Positions 1-7,651 of a DNA stretch of 64,000 nucleotides are shown here, piece by piece; within the stretch, counting starts at the first letter, position 1, and each line of letters opens with the position of its first letter. The stretch lies in contig NZ_CP054923.1 in the NCBI RefSeq assembly GCF_013364215.1, forward strand, positions 6,696,001-6,760,000, written 5' to 3'. This stretch comes from Verrucosispora sp. NA02020 (GTDB lineage Bacteria > Actinomycetota > Actinomycetes > Mycobacteriales > Micromonosporaceae). The notes beneath the pieces were generated by a model that saw nothing but the letters and a program-made list of their open reading frames with translations, had not been told where the DNA came from and did not search any database. The position numbers were made by a program, and so were the translations under genes.

Positions 1-296
1 TCTACGTACCGCCGCCGGACGCCGAGGCGCGGACGGCGATCCTGCGGGCCGCGGCCCGCAACGTACCGCTCGCCGAGGACGTCGACCTGCCCTCGCTCGG
101 CGCGGAGCTGGACGGCTTCTCCGCCGCCGACTGCGCGGCGCTGGTCCGGGAGGCGGCGCTGGCCGCGATGCGCGAGTCGCTGACCGCCGCCACGGTCACC
201 GCCGACCACGTCGCCACCGCCCGATCCCGGGTACGCCCGTCCCTGGACCCCGACCAGGTCGCCTGGCTGGCCGCCTACGCCGACAAACGCAGCTGA
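1..296 (+). CDS. CDC48-like AAA+ ATPase, C-terminal end (partial)
   Basis: The reading frame is open from base 3 to the TGA at 294-296 and gives about 97 residues of the C-terminal part of an AAA+ ATPase. The segment GFSAADCAALVREAALAAMRE matches the helical lid (sensor 2 region) of CDC48/p97-like ATPases, where the usual form is GYSGADC. The following S-x-R-P-S stretch is also typical of this family. These ATPases unfold proteins in the cytoplasm using ATP. The nucleotide-binding motifs lie outside the window, so the subfamily and the number of ATPase domains cannot be judged. The gene converges on the acetyltransferase and shares a hairpin with it. Confidence 0.75.
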   Translation, partial: YVPPPDAEARTAILRAAARNVPLAEDVDLPSLGAELDGFSAADCAALVREAALAAMRESLTAATVTADHVATARSRVRPSLDPDQVAWLAAYADKRS

Positions 297-319
297 CCCC
301 ACCACGGGGGTGGGGTCAG
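293..319. terminator. Bidirectional hairpin terminator
   Basis: An 11-bp perfect inverted repeat (CTGACCCCACC / GGTGGGGTCAG) with a 5-nt loop spans the stop codons of the two convergent genes, the AAA+ ATPase and the acetyltransferase. It has no T-tract, as is usual in high-GC actinomycetes. Confidence 0.6.
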
Positions 320-816
320 GGGGCGGGGTTGAGGGCGATCTCGGCGTACACCCGGTCGCCGTCCTCGCGCAGTTTGGCGCCGCACCTCTCCAGCACGTAC
401 AGGGCACCGTGGTTGTCCGCCGTGGTGTCCGCGACCACGGTCCGCACTCCGACGTCCGGCGCGAGGTTCATCAGCTCGCACAGCGCCGCCCGCCCGATGC
501 CCTGGCCCCGGGCGGACTGGCCCAGCCACATGCCCACCTCGACGGTGTCCGGGGCGTCCCGCCGGGTCATCCGGATCATGCCGACCACCTCACCGCCGGC
601 CAGGATGGCGTACATGGCGGTGCGTGTGGGCCCGTCGAGCCCGCCGAAGCTGGCGCGGTGGAACTCCCGGAACGCCTCCCGCCGCGCGTGCGACCAGCCC
701 GCCGGTGCCTCCACCGGCGGCATCACCTCGGCCGGTTCCGCCTCGGCCGCCGCTACGGAGAGCAACGGTTCGAGGTTCTTCTCGTCTACCGGCTCCAACC
801 GGACCGCACCCGTCAC
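316..816 (-). CDS. GNAT family N-acetyltransferase
   Basis: This 166-residue protein is the usual length for a single GNAT domain, which moves an acetyl group from acetyl-CoA to an amine. The acetyl-CoA loop is visible as QSARGQGIGRAAL, matching the Q/R-x-x-G-x-G/A consensus. It is preceded by the strand VEVGMWLG and followed by the ADTTADNHGALYVLERCGA segment typical of the RimJ/RimL-like branch. The start is a GTG at 816 with only a weak purine run upstream. The substrate cannot be predicted. It converges with the AAA+ ATPase, and its stop lies in the shared hairpin. Confidence 0.85.
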   Translation of the reverse strand: MTGAVRLEPVDEKNLEPLLSVAAAEAEPAEVMPPVEAPAGWSHARREAFREFHRASFGGLDGPTRTAMYAILAGGEVVGMIRMTRRDAPDTVEVGMWLGQSARGQGIGRAALCELMNLAPDVGVRTVVADTTADNHGALYVLERCGAKLREDGDRVYAEIALNPAP

Positions 817-919
817 GTGCCGCAGTCTCCCGCGCCCGACGCCGCAAGTCCACCCGGTCCGCGTCGACCGACCCCTCCGGCGGACGGGTTCGACCGGTCG
901 GACCGGATTTCGTCCGACC

Positions 920-1891
920 TCACGCTCCGCTGTCGTCCGACCGAGTGAATTCGCAGTAGACGGCAGACGCGTCGTCGGCCGGCTTGTGCCGGCGCAGCCG
1001 GTCGGGGTGCTCCCGCTCGGCCGACCGGACCAGGTCGACGAGCGCGCCCGGACCGCCGGTGGACACCACGTCCAGCAGGCCGGCCCAGTCGAAGAGGCCG
1101 AACTCCTCGACGGCGGCGGAGGCCCCGTCGGTGAGCAGCACCGCGCGCCGCAGCGCCTCCGGGCCCCGCAAGGGCAGTGTGCCGACCACCGCCTGGTAGG
1201 CGGCGTCCGGATCGGCGGCGGCGACCCAGTAACCGTGCGTACGGTTCATCCGCTCGCGCTGCGCGGTGACGGCGTGCCGGAAGCGGGTCGCCCGGTCCGT
1301 CGAGTCGGGCAGTGCGGTGGCGACGGCGCGCAACCGGGCCACCGAGGCGGCCAACCGGTCGTCGGTGACCACCCCGACCCGACCACCGATGTCGAGCACC
1401 AGGGGGCTGTCGCAGAGCACCAGGTAGTCGACCTGGTCACCACCGTCGCGCAGCAGGCACACCGTGCTCGACGGCGTTCCGGGGTGGTCGAGATCACACT
1501 GCCCGCCGTGGTCGGAGCGGACCGCCAGGATCGCCGCCGCCAGGTTGCTCACCAGCGTCGCCGCCGGGCGCGCCGCCTCGGCCAGCCCCAGTCGGGCGGC
1601 CAGGTGCCGGACGTACCACTGCGGCCCGTGTACGCAGCCGGTGTCGAAGCCCTCCGGCACGGTCGCCCCGTCCAGGACCCCGACCAGCGGGCCGAACCGG
1701 AACACCAGGTCCTCGTTGACCGCCCGGCCCGGTGGCGGGGCGGACGCGGAGCGTACCCGCATGGTCGGCGCGGCACCGACCGCCGGGCCCCGCCGACGTT
1801 CCTCGGAGACGGCCTCGGGCAGCCCCGCGTCCGTCCTCGGATACGTCACCTGTGCGGTACGCCCCGGTCGCGTCGGGCCTGATCCGGTCAT
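920..1891 (-). CDS. PP2C-like phosphatase domain protein
   Basis: The product is 323 residues. The stretch NEDLVFRFGPLVGVLDGA resembles the metal-binding N-terminal motifs of PP2C-type protein phosphatases (N-E-D and D-G-A), and the C-terminal KPADDASAVYCEF resembles the DDxT/SAV motif that supplies the last metal-binding Asp. Family members dephosphorylate Ser/Thr, and in actinomycetes they oppose Hanks-type kinases, but no kinase gene is nearby. The start chosen at 1891 (ATG, MTGSGPTRP) has a strong GGAGGTGG site about 6 nt upstream; an in-frame ATG at 1936 has no such site. The protein could also be a catalytically weak PP2C-fold protein, since the middle motifs are less clear. Confidence 0.6.
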   Translation of the reverse strand: MTGSGPTRPGRTAQVTYPRTDAGLPEAVSEERRRGPAVGAAPTMRVRSASAPPPGRAVNEDLVFRFGPLVGVLDGATVPEGFDTGCVHGPQWYVRHLAARLGLAEAARPAATLVSNLAAAILAVRSDHGGQCDLDHPGTPSSTVCLLRDGGDQVDYLVLCDSPLVLDIGGRVGVVTDDRLAASVARLRAVATALPDSTDRATRFRHAVTAQRERMNRTHGYWVAAADPDAAYQAVVGTLPLRGPEALRRAVLLTDGASAAVEEFGLFDWAGLLDVVSTGGPGALVDLVRSAEREHPDRLRRHKPADDASAVYCEFTRSDDSGA

Positions 1892-1945
1892 CGTCGCCAC
1901 CTCCGTGCCCCGGCTACCCGCCGCACGGTCCGACATTCTCCCCGG

Positions 1946-2368
1946 TCAGCGGCGCCTGTTGCGTGCGCGGGAAGCGCGCAGCCGGACCAGCCGGCCCACC
2001 AGCACCGGGTCTGCCGCCAGCGCGGCCGGGTTGTCCAGCAACGCGTTCAGCAACTGGTAGTAGCGGGTCGCGGAGAGCCCGAAACGGTCCCGGATGGCCT
2101 GTTCCTTCGCACCGGCGTGTCGCCACCACTGGCGTTCGAAGGCGAGGATCTCGCGGTCCCGGTCGGCGAGCCCCCCGGCGGGCGGAACGGCTGCCTCGGG
2201 GGCACTCTCCGCTGCGGCGTCCTCGGCGGTGTCCTCGGATCCTTCGGGGCCGACGACACCCGCGTCCGGCGCCCGGGTCGACTCCACCTCGGGGGCGGAC
2301 CGTGGCGGCGGCACCGTGACGGCGTCCGGACCGGTCTCCGCTGTCTCAGCGGCGTCGGCGGGCTGCAT
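1946..2368 (-). CDS. DUF3263 domain protein
   Basis: This is a 140-residue protein. The first 65 residues are an acidic, proline-rich tail. The rest (LADRDREILAFERQWWRHAG, then a segment ending SATRYYQLLNALLDNP and LVGRLVRLRASRA) is the actinobacterial DUF3263 domain, a small helical, probably helix-turn-helix, module of unknown function. The ATG at 2368 was chosen over an upstream in-frame start at 2449 because an AGAGGAG site precedes it closely. It lies 54 bp upstream of the PP2C-like gene on the same strand, so co-transcription is likely. DNA binding is only an inference from the fold. Confidence 0.7.
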   Translation of the reverse strand: MQPADAAETAETGPDAVTVPPPRSAPEVESTRAPDAGVVGPEGSEDTAEDAAAESAPEAAVPPAGGLADRDREILAFERQWWRHAGAKEQAIRDRFGLSATRYYQLLNALLDNPAALAADPVLVGRLVRLRASRARNRRR

Positions 2369-2464
2369 GGGGCTCCTCTGCGAGGGGCGGCCGGCACGAG
2401 CAGCGCCGACCGGGTCCACCAGCCTAACCAGGGGCCTCTTCCGACGCATCGCGACGCGTACGCA

Positions 2465-2503
2465 CCACCGCCACCACCGACCCGAGGGCGGTGGTGGCGG
2501 TGG
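2465..2503 (-). terminator. Hairpin terminator of the ABC transporter operon
   Basis: Perfect 15-bp arms (CCACCGCCACCACCG and its complement) with a 9-nt loop lie 18 bp past the stop of the ABC permease gene, before the DUF3263 gene. Confidence 0.65.
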
Positions 2504-2521
2504 CGTCCGCAGTCGGTCGAG

Positions 2522-3529
2522 TCAGTTGATGTCGCGGCGGCGCATCGCCCACATCGCCGCGCCGAGGAAGAGCACGACGCCGACCGTGAACAGCAGCGAC
2601 GAGTGCTGCCAGGTGATCGCCAGCGTCGCCGGCTCACAGTTGCCCGTGTACGAGGCGTCGCAGGAGCGCCAGTCCTGGAGCTCGATCTCCTTGGTCATCC
2701 AGGCGTACGCGTAGGTGGGCAGCAGCCACGCGTCGAGGTACCGCACCTGGATCATGCTCAGCAGGACGGCGATCGCCATCTGACCGACCACCAGCACCCC
2801 GATCGCTCCGCCGAGCGCCATCGCGGTGTGCCGACCCAGCGACGCCAGGGCGAAGCCCACCGTCGCCGCCACCAGTGCCAGCACGATGCCGCGAAGCCCG
2901 GTGAGCAGGAACGACTGCCAGGCGCCGGAGGTCATCTGCTCGGTGCTGCCGCGCAGGTTGGCGACCAGCCACATGCTGCCGAACCAGGCCACCGTGGCGG
3001 GCAGCGCCAGGGCGAGCAGCCCGGTGAGCAGCGCGCCGAGCTTGGTCAGCAGCACGGTCAGCCGTTTCGGTCGCCAGAGCAGCAGGTTCATCATCCCGCC
3101 GGTGCTCCACTCGGCGCCCACGAAGGAGGCGCCGACCACGAACCCGATCAGGGCCAGGATCGCGGCGAGCGGGATCAGCATGTCGCCGAAGCTCTCGCGG
3201 AAGTCGAACGTCGAGGGCAGGAACCACTCCGCCTCGATGTCCTCACGTGCCGGCGGGCTGATCTCCGCGCAGTTGGTGGTGTAGAACTCCTCGCCCGTCG
3301 TCTTCGCCCGCTCGCAGGCGACGCGCTCCTGCTCGGCCCAGCGGACCTGCTCCTGGTACTGCCGGTCGGCGGACCGTTCCGCCGCGGCCCACTGGTCCGG
3401 GCCGATCTTCTGGTTGCTGACGAACATGCCGACCACGACGACGGCCAGCACCAGCAGGCCCCCCACCGCCATCCAGCGGGCGAAGCGTCGTTTGGCGAGC
3501 CGGCGCAGCTCGGTACGGAAGAGACTCAC
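2522..3529 (-). CDS. ABC-2 type transporter permease
   Basis: The 335-residue protein has a basic N-terminus, a first membrane segment near residues 19-38 (WMAVGGLLVLAVVVVGMFV), a polar loop of about 100 residues, and a cluster of hydrophobic segments to the end. This is the ABC-2 permease layout (one helix, large extracytoplasmic loop, then several helices). It forms the membrane part of an exporter with the ATPase encoded just upstream. The GTG start at 3529 overlaps the ATPase stop as GTGA, and an AGGAGG sits 9 nt upstream; the longer TTG start at 3538 would abut that AGGAGG and is rejected. The transported substrate is unknown. Confidence 0.85.
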   Translation of the reverse strand: MSLFRTELRRLAKRRFARWMAVGGLLVLAVVVVGMFVSNQKIGPDQWAAAERSADRQYQEQVRWAEQERVACERAKTTGEEFYTTNCAEISPPAREDIEAEWFLPSTFDFRESFGDMLIPLAAILALIGFVVGASFVGAEWSTGGMMNLLLWRPKRLTVLLTKLGALLTGLLALALPATVAWFGSMWLVANLRGSTEQMTSGAWQSFLLTGLRGIVLALVAATVGFALASLGRHTAMALGGAIGVLVVGQMAIAVLLSMIQVRYLDAWLLPTYAYAWMTKEIELQDWRSCDASYTGNCEPATLAITWQHSSLLFTVGVVLFLGAAMWAMRRRDIN

Positions 3530-4536
3530 GCGCCCCAACCTCCTGCGGTGGGCGCGGACGGTGCCGCCCCGTCGATTCGTACGGACTGGTCGACCTGCCG
3601 GTGCTGACCGGGGACCGGTGCGGTGGCGGTCAGTTCGAGGAAGACGCTCTCCAGGTCGACCGCGATCGGTGCGAGTTCGCTGACGTAGAGCCCCTGCTCG
3701 GCGAGGAGCCGGGTGACGGTGGCCGGCTTGTCCACCCCGGCGAGCATCAGGTGGTCGGCGTTCGTGGTGACCCGTACGCCCGCCTGGGTCAGCGCGGCGG
3801 CGGCGACCGGCAGGTCGGTCACGGCCTCCAGCCGGACCCGCACCCCGCCCGAAGAGTGCTGCGCCAGCACCTCGTCGACCGGGCCGAAGGCGACCCGGCG
3901 ACCCAACGAGATGATGGTGACCGAGTCGCAGATGAGCTGGATCTCGCCGAGGATGTGGCTGGACAGCACCACCGTCATGCCGGATTCGGAGAGATTGCGC
4001 ATCAGGGAGCGCATCTCCCGGATGCCGCCCGGGTCGAGGCCGTTGGCCGGCTCGTCCAGGATCAGCAGCCGTGGGTTCTTGAGCAGCGCCGAGGCGACCG
4101 CGAGCCGCTGCTTCATGCCGAGCGAGTACGTCTTGACCCGCTCCCCGGCCCGGTCGCGCAAGCCGACCAGTTCCAGCACCTCGTCGACCCGCTGCGCGGG
4201 CACGTCACCGGCGCCGGCCAGCAGCGACAGGGTGTCCTTGGCGCTGAAGTGCGGGAAGAACTGCGGGCTCTCCACGATCGCGCCGACCTGACCGGCGACC
4301 TGCGGCAGCGCTGCGGGCACCTCGTGCCCGAGGATCGCCATCCGGCCGCCGTCGGGCCGGATCAGGCCGAGCAGCGTACGCAGTGTGGTGGTCTTGCCCG
4401 ACCCGTTGGGGCCGAGGAAGCCGTGCACCTGTCCCGCCTCGACGCGCATGTCGAAGCCGTCCAAGGCGTTGCGGGTGCCACGGCGTCGGCTCCGGTACGT
4501 CTTTCGTAGACCTTCGATTTCCAGGACAGCTGGCAA
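3526..4536 (-). CDS. ABC transporter ATP-binding protein
   Basis: This 336-residue ATPase drives the adjacent ABC-2 permease. It shows the Walker A motif GPNGSGKT at residues 42-49, the signature-like YSLGMKQRLAVA, Walker B LLILDEPANGLD and the switch histidine in SSHILGEIQ. The C-terminal third is the accessory domain seen in drug and antibiotic exporters of this class. The start is taken as TTG at 4536 because a GGGGGAGG site lies 6 nt upstream; the ATG at 4578 lies inside the predicted -10 box and has no ribosome site. The two genes overlap by 4 bp, so translation is probably coupled. Export of a hydrophobic compound is plausible but not shown. Confidence 0.88.
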   Translation of the reverse strand: MPAVLEIEGLRKTYRSRRRGTRNALDGFDMRVEAGQVHGFLGPNGSGKTTTLRTLLGLIRPDGGRMAILGHEVPAALPQVAGQVGAIVESPQFFPHFSAKDTLSLLAGAGDVPAQRVDEVLELVGLRDRAGERVKTYSLGMKQRLAVASALLKNPRLLILDEPANGLDPGGIREMRSLMRNLSESGMTVVLSSHILGEIQLICDSVTIISLGRRVAFGPVDEVLAQHSSGGVRVRLEAVTDLPVAAAALTQAGVRVTTNADHLMLAGVDKPATVTRLLAEQGLYVSELAPIAVDLESVFLELTATAPVPGQHRQVDQSVRIDGAAPSAPTAGGWGA

Positions 4537-4573
4537 GCTGCACCTCCCCCGTTGGTGTGTGGGCGACGACGAC

Positions 4574-4601
4574 ACCATACGCGGTATGCAGCGGAAGGCA
4601 A
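4574..4601 (-). promoter_or_regulatory. Promoter of the ABC transporter operon
   Basis: On the minus strand a -35 TTGCCT (4601-4596) and a -10 TATGGT (4579-4574) are separated by 16 bp. Transcription would start near 4567, leaving a leader of about 30 nt before the TTG start. It is embedded in the duplicated operator-like sites. Confidence 0.5.
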
Positions 4602-4615
4602 TACCCGGTATGCAG
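4577..4615. promoter_or_regulatory. Duplicated operator-like sites over the ABC promoter
   Basis: Two copies of a 15-mer, ATACGCGGTATGCAG (4577-4591) and ATACCCGGTATGCAG (4601-4615), lie 24 bp apart. The second contains the perfect 11-bp palindrome ATACCCGGTAT. One copy overlaps the -10 box and the other touches the -35 box, the expected arrangement for a repressor. The regulator is not encoded next door. Confidence 0.5.
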
Positions 4616-4633
4616 TGCCACGCCGGGGGTGTT

Positions 4634-4686
4634 GTTAGCAGGGGTCCCCTGCTCTACCGGAGGCGTTAGGAGGGGGCCCTTCCTTG
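4634..4686. repeat. Intergenic palindromic repeat, copy A
   Basis: This is an imperfect palindrome built from GGGGTCCCCT-like blocks around a central CCGGAGGCGTTAG. Its reverse complement shares the core CCCTCCTAACGCCTCCGG with the copies at 14487, 39831 and 42368. It lies between the ABC operon promoter and the end of the DeoR-type gene. Confidence 0.7.
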
Positions 4687-4690
4687 CACG

Positions 4691-5476
4691 TCAGGCGCAG
4701 ATGACGTGGACACCGGCGACGCGGAAGGCATCGACCACCTCGGGTGCCGCACCCGAGTCGGTGACCAGCGTCTCGACCCGTTCCACGGAGCAGATGCGGG
4801 CGAAGGCGTGACCGCCCAGTTTGGACGAGTCCGCAATGATCACGACCCGCTTGGCGCGGGCCACCATCAGGTTGTTCATCGCCGCCTCACCCTCGTGGTG
4901 GGCGGCGGCGCCGAGCTGCGGATCGATGGCGTCCACGCCGAGCAGCGCCACGTCGAGAGTGACCTCGCGCAGCAGCGCCCCACCCAACGGGCCGACCAGC
5001 TCGAACGACTTCGGCCGCACCACCCCGCCGGCCACCACGACCTTCATCCGGGACCGGACCAGCAGCTCGTTGGCGATGTTCAGGGCGTTGGTGACCACGG
5101 TCAGCTGCGCGCCCTCGGCATTGGTGTTGAGATCCGGGCGGACGGCCAGCGCCCGCGCCACCTCGGTGCTGGTGGTGCCGCCGTTGAGGCCGACCACGGT
5201 GCCCGGGGACACCAGCGCGGCGGCGGCCGCGCCGATCCGCTGCTTCTCGGCGGAGTGCTTGGCGGTCTTGTAGCGCAGCGGCAGGTCGTACGAGACACCG
5301 TTGGCGACCGCGCCACCCCGGGTACGCGTGATCATCTGCTGTTGGGCGAGCTGGTCGAAGTCGCGGCGGATGGTGGCCTGCGAGACGTCCAGGCGTTCGG
5401 CGGCCTCCTCGACGGTGACCCGACCGGAGTCGGTCAGCATTTCGAGCAGGGCGTTCCATCTCGCGTAGCGGTCCAC
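4691..5476 (-). CDS. DeoR/GlpR family transcriptional regulator
   Basis: The product is 261 residues. An N-terminal DeoR-type winged helix (residues about 1-58, with VSQATIRRDFDQLAQQ as the recognition part) is followed by a sugar-phosphate-sensing domain carrying GLNGGTTSTEVARAL, VTNALNIANEL and LLGVDAIDP, the conserved elements of the family. The GTG at 5476 was chosen because GGAGG lies 7 nt upstream. The gene is divergent from the SIS-ROK-NagA operon, so it probably represses amino-sugar use, with a sugar phosphate as inducer, in the way AgaR and NagR-like proteins do. The 17-bp repeat array in the shared intergenic region is its likely binding site. Confidence 0.88.
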   Translation of the reverse strand: MDRYARWNALLEMLTDSGRVTVEEAAERLDVSQATIRRDFDQLAQQQMITRTRGGAVANGVSYDLPLRYKTAKHSAEKQRIGAAAAALVSPGTVVGLNGGTTSTEVARALAVRPDLNTNAEGAQLTVVTNALNIANELLVRSRMKVVVAGGVVRPKSFELVGPLGGALLREVTLDVALLGVDAIDPQLGAAAHHEGEAAMNNLMVARAKRVVIIADSSKLGGHAFARICSVERVETLVTDSGAAPEVVDAFRVAGVHVICA

Positions 5477-5619
5477 CCCGGAGCCTCCGTCACTGCACGA
5501 TCCGTGATTGGTTGCGTGCACAGTAGTGCGCGAAACTACGATGAGGCAAAACCTCTGGCTGCGCGTTCACCCCTGCGGTTGCCATTACCACCGCGTTTCG
5601 AGCAGAATGGCGCTCGAAA

Positions 5620-5721
5620 GATGCGGTTAACGAGCCGTATTGCGCAGCCAGCGGCAACACACGTCGAGCCGCACTGCGCAACAAGCCGTGCTACGCGACA
5701 AGCTGCACTGCGCAACGAAGG
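5620..5721. promoter_or_regulatory. Tandem 17-bp repeat array, likely DeoR-type operator
   Basis: Six consecutive 17-bp units run to 36 bp before the SIS gene start. The best are GCACTGCGCAACAAGCC (5671-5687) and GCACTGCGCAACGAAGG (5705-5721), with GTGCTACGCGACAAGCT between them and decaying units upstream (5637-5653, 5654-5670, 5620-5636). Direct repeats at fixed spacing are the known operator style of DeoR-family regulators such as GlpR and AgaR. A related inverted element (GGTTGCGTGCA and GTGCGCGAAAC) lies near 5510-5536, close to the regulator gene. Confidence 0.55.
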
Positions 5722-5756
5722 GCATGACGCAGCGAACTGGCCTGCGAGGAGTTCTC

Positions 5757-6686
5757 ATGGCGTACGTTTCCGCGGAGATCACGAGCCAGCCGGACTGCTG
5801 GCGCCAGGCGGCCGACCTGGCCCCCTCGGTGGTCGACCGGCTCCCCCGCACCGGCGAACGGGTCGCCGTCGTCGGCTGTGGCACCTCGTGGTTCATGGCC
5901 ACCGCGTACGCGGCCCGCCGCGAGGCCGTCGGGCACGGCGAGACCGACGCCTTCCAGGCCAGCGAGTTCCCCGCCGGACGGCGGTACGACCGGCTGCTGG
6001 CGATCACCCGCTCCGGCACCACGACCGAGGTCCTCGACCTGCTCACCGCCGTACGCGGACAGATCCCGACCACCGTGCTGGTGGGCGACCCCGCCGCACC
6101 GGCCGTCGACATCGCCGACGCCAGCGTCACCATGCCCTTCGCCGACGAACGTGCGGTGATCCAGACCCGCTTCCCCACCACCGCGCTGGCGCTGCTCCGC
6201 GCCCACCTGGGTGACAACATCACCGCGCTGGTCGCCGACGCGGAGGTCGCGGTCCGCGCCCCGCTGCCGATCGACCCGAGCCTGATCGAGCAGGTCACCT
6301 TCCTCGGCCGGGGCTGGACGATCGGGCTGGCCCAGGAGGCGGCGCTCAAGTGCCGCGAGGCGGCCACCTTCTGGGCCGAGGCGTACCCGGCGATGGACTA
6401 CCGGCACGGCCCGATCTCCGTCGCCGCACCGGGCCGGCTGGTCTGGGCCTTCGGCGAGCTGCCCGACGGGCTGCCCGAGGACGTCGCCGCCACCGGTGCC
6501 GCCTTCGCGCACAGCCGCACCCACGGTGTCCGTACCGTGCTGGGCCGCTGGGCCGCCGGGCGTACCCCGGTCGACCCGATGGCCGACCTGATCCTGGCGC
6601 AACGCTTCGCCGTCGCCCTGGCCACCAGTCGCGGGCTCGACCCCGACGCACCCCGGCACCTGAGCAGGTCCGTGGTACTCACGTGA
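5757..6686 (+). CDS. SIS domain sugar-phosphate isomerase/deaminase (AgaS/GlmS-C like)
   Basis: The 309-residue protein has two SIS domains without a glutaminase domain. Phosphosugar-binding segments are VVGCGTSW (38-45) and ITRSGTTTE (83-91), and the C-terminal MDYRHGPIS resembles the catalytic tail of GlmS and AgaS. In this operon it most likely converts glucosamine-6-phosphate to fructose-6-phosphate and ammonia, taking the place of NagB. The ATG at 5757 has GAGGAG five nt upstream; the open frame extends upstream into the operator array, which argues against a longer protein. It overlaps the ROK kinase gene by GTGA. Confidence 0.85.
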   Translation: MAYVSAEITSQPDCWRQAADLAPSVVDRLPRTGERVAVVGCGTSWFMATAYAARREAVGHGETDAFQASEFPAGRRYDRLLAITRSGTTTEVLDLLTAVRGQIPTTVLVGDPAAPAVDIADASVTMPFADERAVIQTRFPTTALALLRAHLGDNITALVADAEVAVRAPLPIDPSLIEQVTFLGRGWTIGLAQEAALKCREAATFWAEAYPAMDYRHGPISVAAPGRLVWAFGELPDGLPEDVAATGAAFAHSRTHGVRTVLGRWAAGRTPVDPMADLILAQRFAVALATSRGLDPDAPRHLSRSVVLT

Positions 6687-7651
6687 CCGCAGATCACGAG
6701 CGGGTCGTCGTCGCGTTGGACGTCGGCGGCACCGGGATGAAGTGCGCGCTGATCCGGCCCGACGGTGCCGTGGTGCACGCCGAACGGCACCCCACCGAGG
6801 CGGCCCGGGGTGCCGAGGCGGTCGTCGACACGATCCTCGCCGTGGCCGAGGGGCTGGCCGACAAGGCCCGCGCCGACGGCCTCGCCCCGGCCGCGCTCGG
6901 CGTCGTGGTACCGGGCGTCGTCGACGAGGCACGCGGCGTCGCGGTCTGGTCGGCGAACGTGGGCTTCCGGGACGTACCCCTGCGGGAACTGGCCACGGCA
7001 CGCCTCGGCCTGCCCACGGCGCTCGGGCACGACGTGCGGGCCGGCGGGCTCGCCGAGGCGCGCCTCGGCGCCGGCCGCGACGCCGGGCACGTGCTCTTCG
7101 TGGCCATCGGCACCGGCATCGCCGCCGCGCACGTGGTCGCCGGGTCGGCCGCCACCGGCGCACACGGCGCGGCCGGGGAACTCGGCCACATCCTGGTCCG
7201 CCCGGACGGCCCGCCCTGCGGCTGCGGCCGGGCCGGCTGCCTGGAGTCGATCGCCTCCGCCTCGGCCGTCGCCCGCCGCTACGCCGCACTCACCGCCGGG
7301 TCGGACGTCGGGTGCGCCACCGGTTCCGGTACGCCGCCGACGATGGTGAGCGCCGCCGAGGTGGCCGCCCGCGCGGCTGCCGGTGAGGAGATCGCCAGCC
7401 GGGTGTGGCGGGAGGCCGTCGCGGCATTGGCCGACGGGCTGGCCACCGGCCAGGCCCTCTTCGACGTGGAGACGATCGTCCTGGGCGGTGGGCTCGCCCA
7501 GGCCGGTGCCGGGCTGTTCGACCCGCTGCGTGCCGCGCTGCGGGACCGGCTGACGTTCCACCGGGAGCCACGACTGGTCCCGGCCGCCCTCGGCGACGAG
7601 GCGGGCTGCCTCGGTGCCGCCCTGCTCGCCCTCGACCAGCTGGAGACGTGA
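6683..7651 (+). CDS. ROK family sugar kinase, probable N-acetylglucosamine kinase
   Basis: The product is 322 residues with the ROK plan: phosphate-binding DVGGTGMKCALI (13-24), a catalytic Asp in GHD (D117), and the zinc motif CGCGRAGCLE around residues 177-187. ROK kinases phosphorylate hexoses and N-acetylhexosamines; sitting between a SIS enzyme and NagA, the likely product is N-acetylglucosamine-6-phosphate. The GTG start overlaps the preceding stop as GTGA, and its TGA overlaps the ATG of nagA (TGATG), so the three genes are tightly coupled. A cytosolic kinase here would make a PTS unnecessary. Specificity for GlcNAc rather than ManNAc or glucose is inferred only from context. Confidence 0.85.
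   Translation: MTADHERVVVALDVGGTGMKCALIRPDGAVVHAERHPTEAARGAEAVVDTILAVAEGLADKARADGLAPAALGVVVPGVVDEARGVAVWSANVGFRDVPLRELATARLGLPTALGHDVRAGGLAEARLGAGRDAGHVLFVAIGTGIAAAHVVAGSAATGAHGAAGELGHILVRPDGPPCGCGRAGCLESIASASAVARRYAALTAGSDVGCATGSGTPPTMVSAAEVAARAAAGEEIASRVWREAVAALADGLATGQALFDVETIVLGGGLAQAGAGLFDPLRAALRDRLTFHREPRLVPAALGDEAGCLGAALLALDQLET

Noticed and set aside
3530..3538. TTG start for the ABC permease
   Set aside because: It would sit directly against the AGGAGG; the GTG at 3529 has proper spacing and the GTGA overlap.
2117..3607. Long plus-strand open frame of 496 codons
   Set aside because: It is antisense to the ABC permease and DUF3263 genes, is full of R/H/P-rich low-complexity sequence and shows no family motif.
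5691..7289. Minus-strand 532-codon open frame opposite the amino-sugar operon
   Set aside because: Composition (runs of R, P, A) is that of an antisense shadow in high-GC DNA, and the plus strand holds clear SIS and ROK genes.
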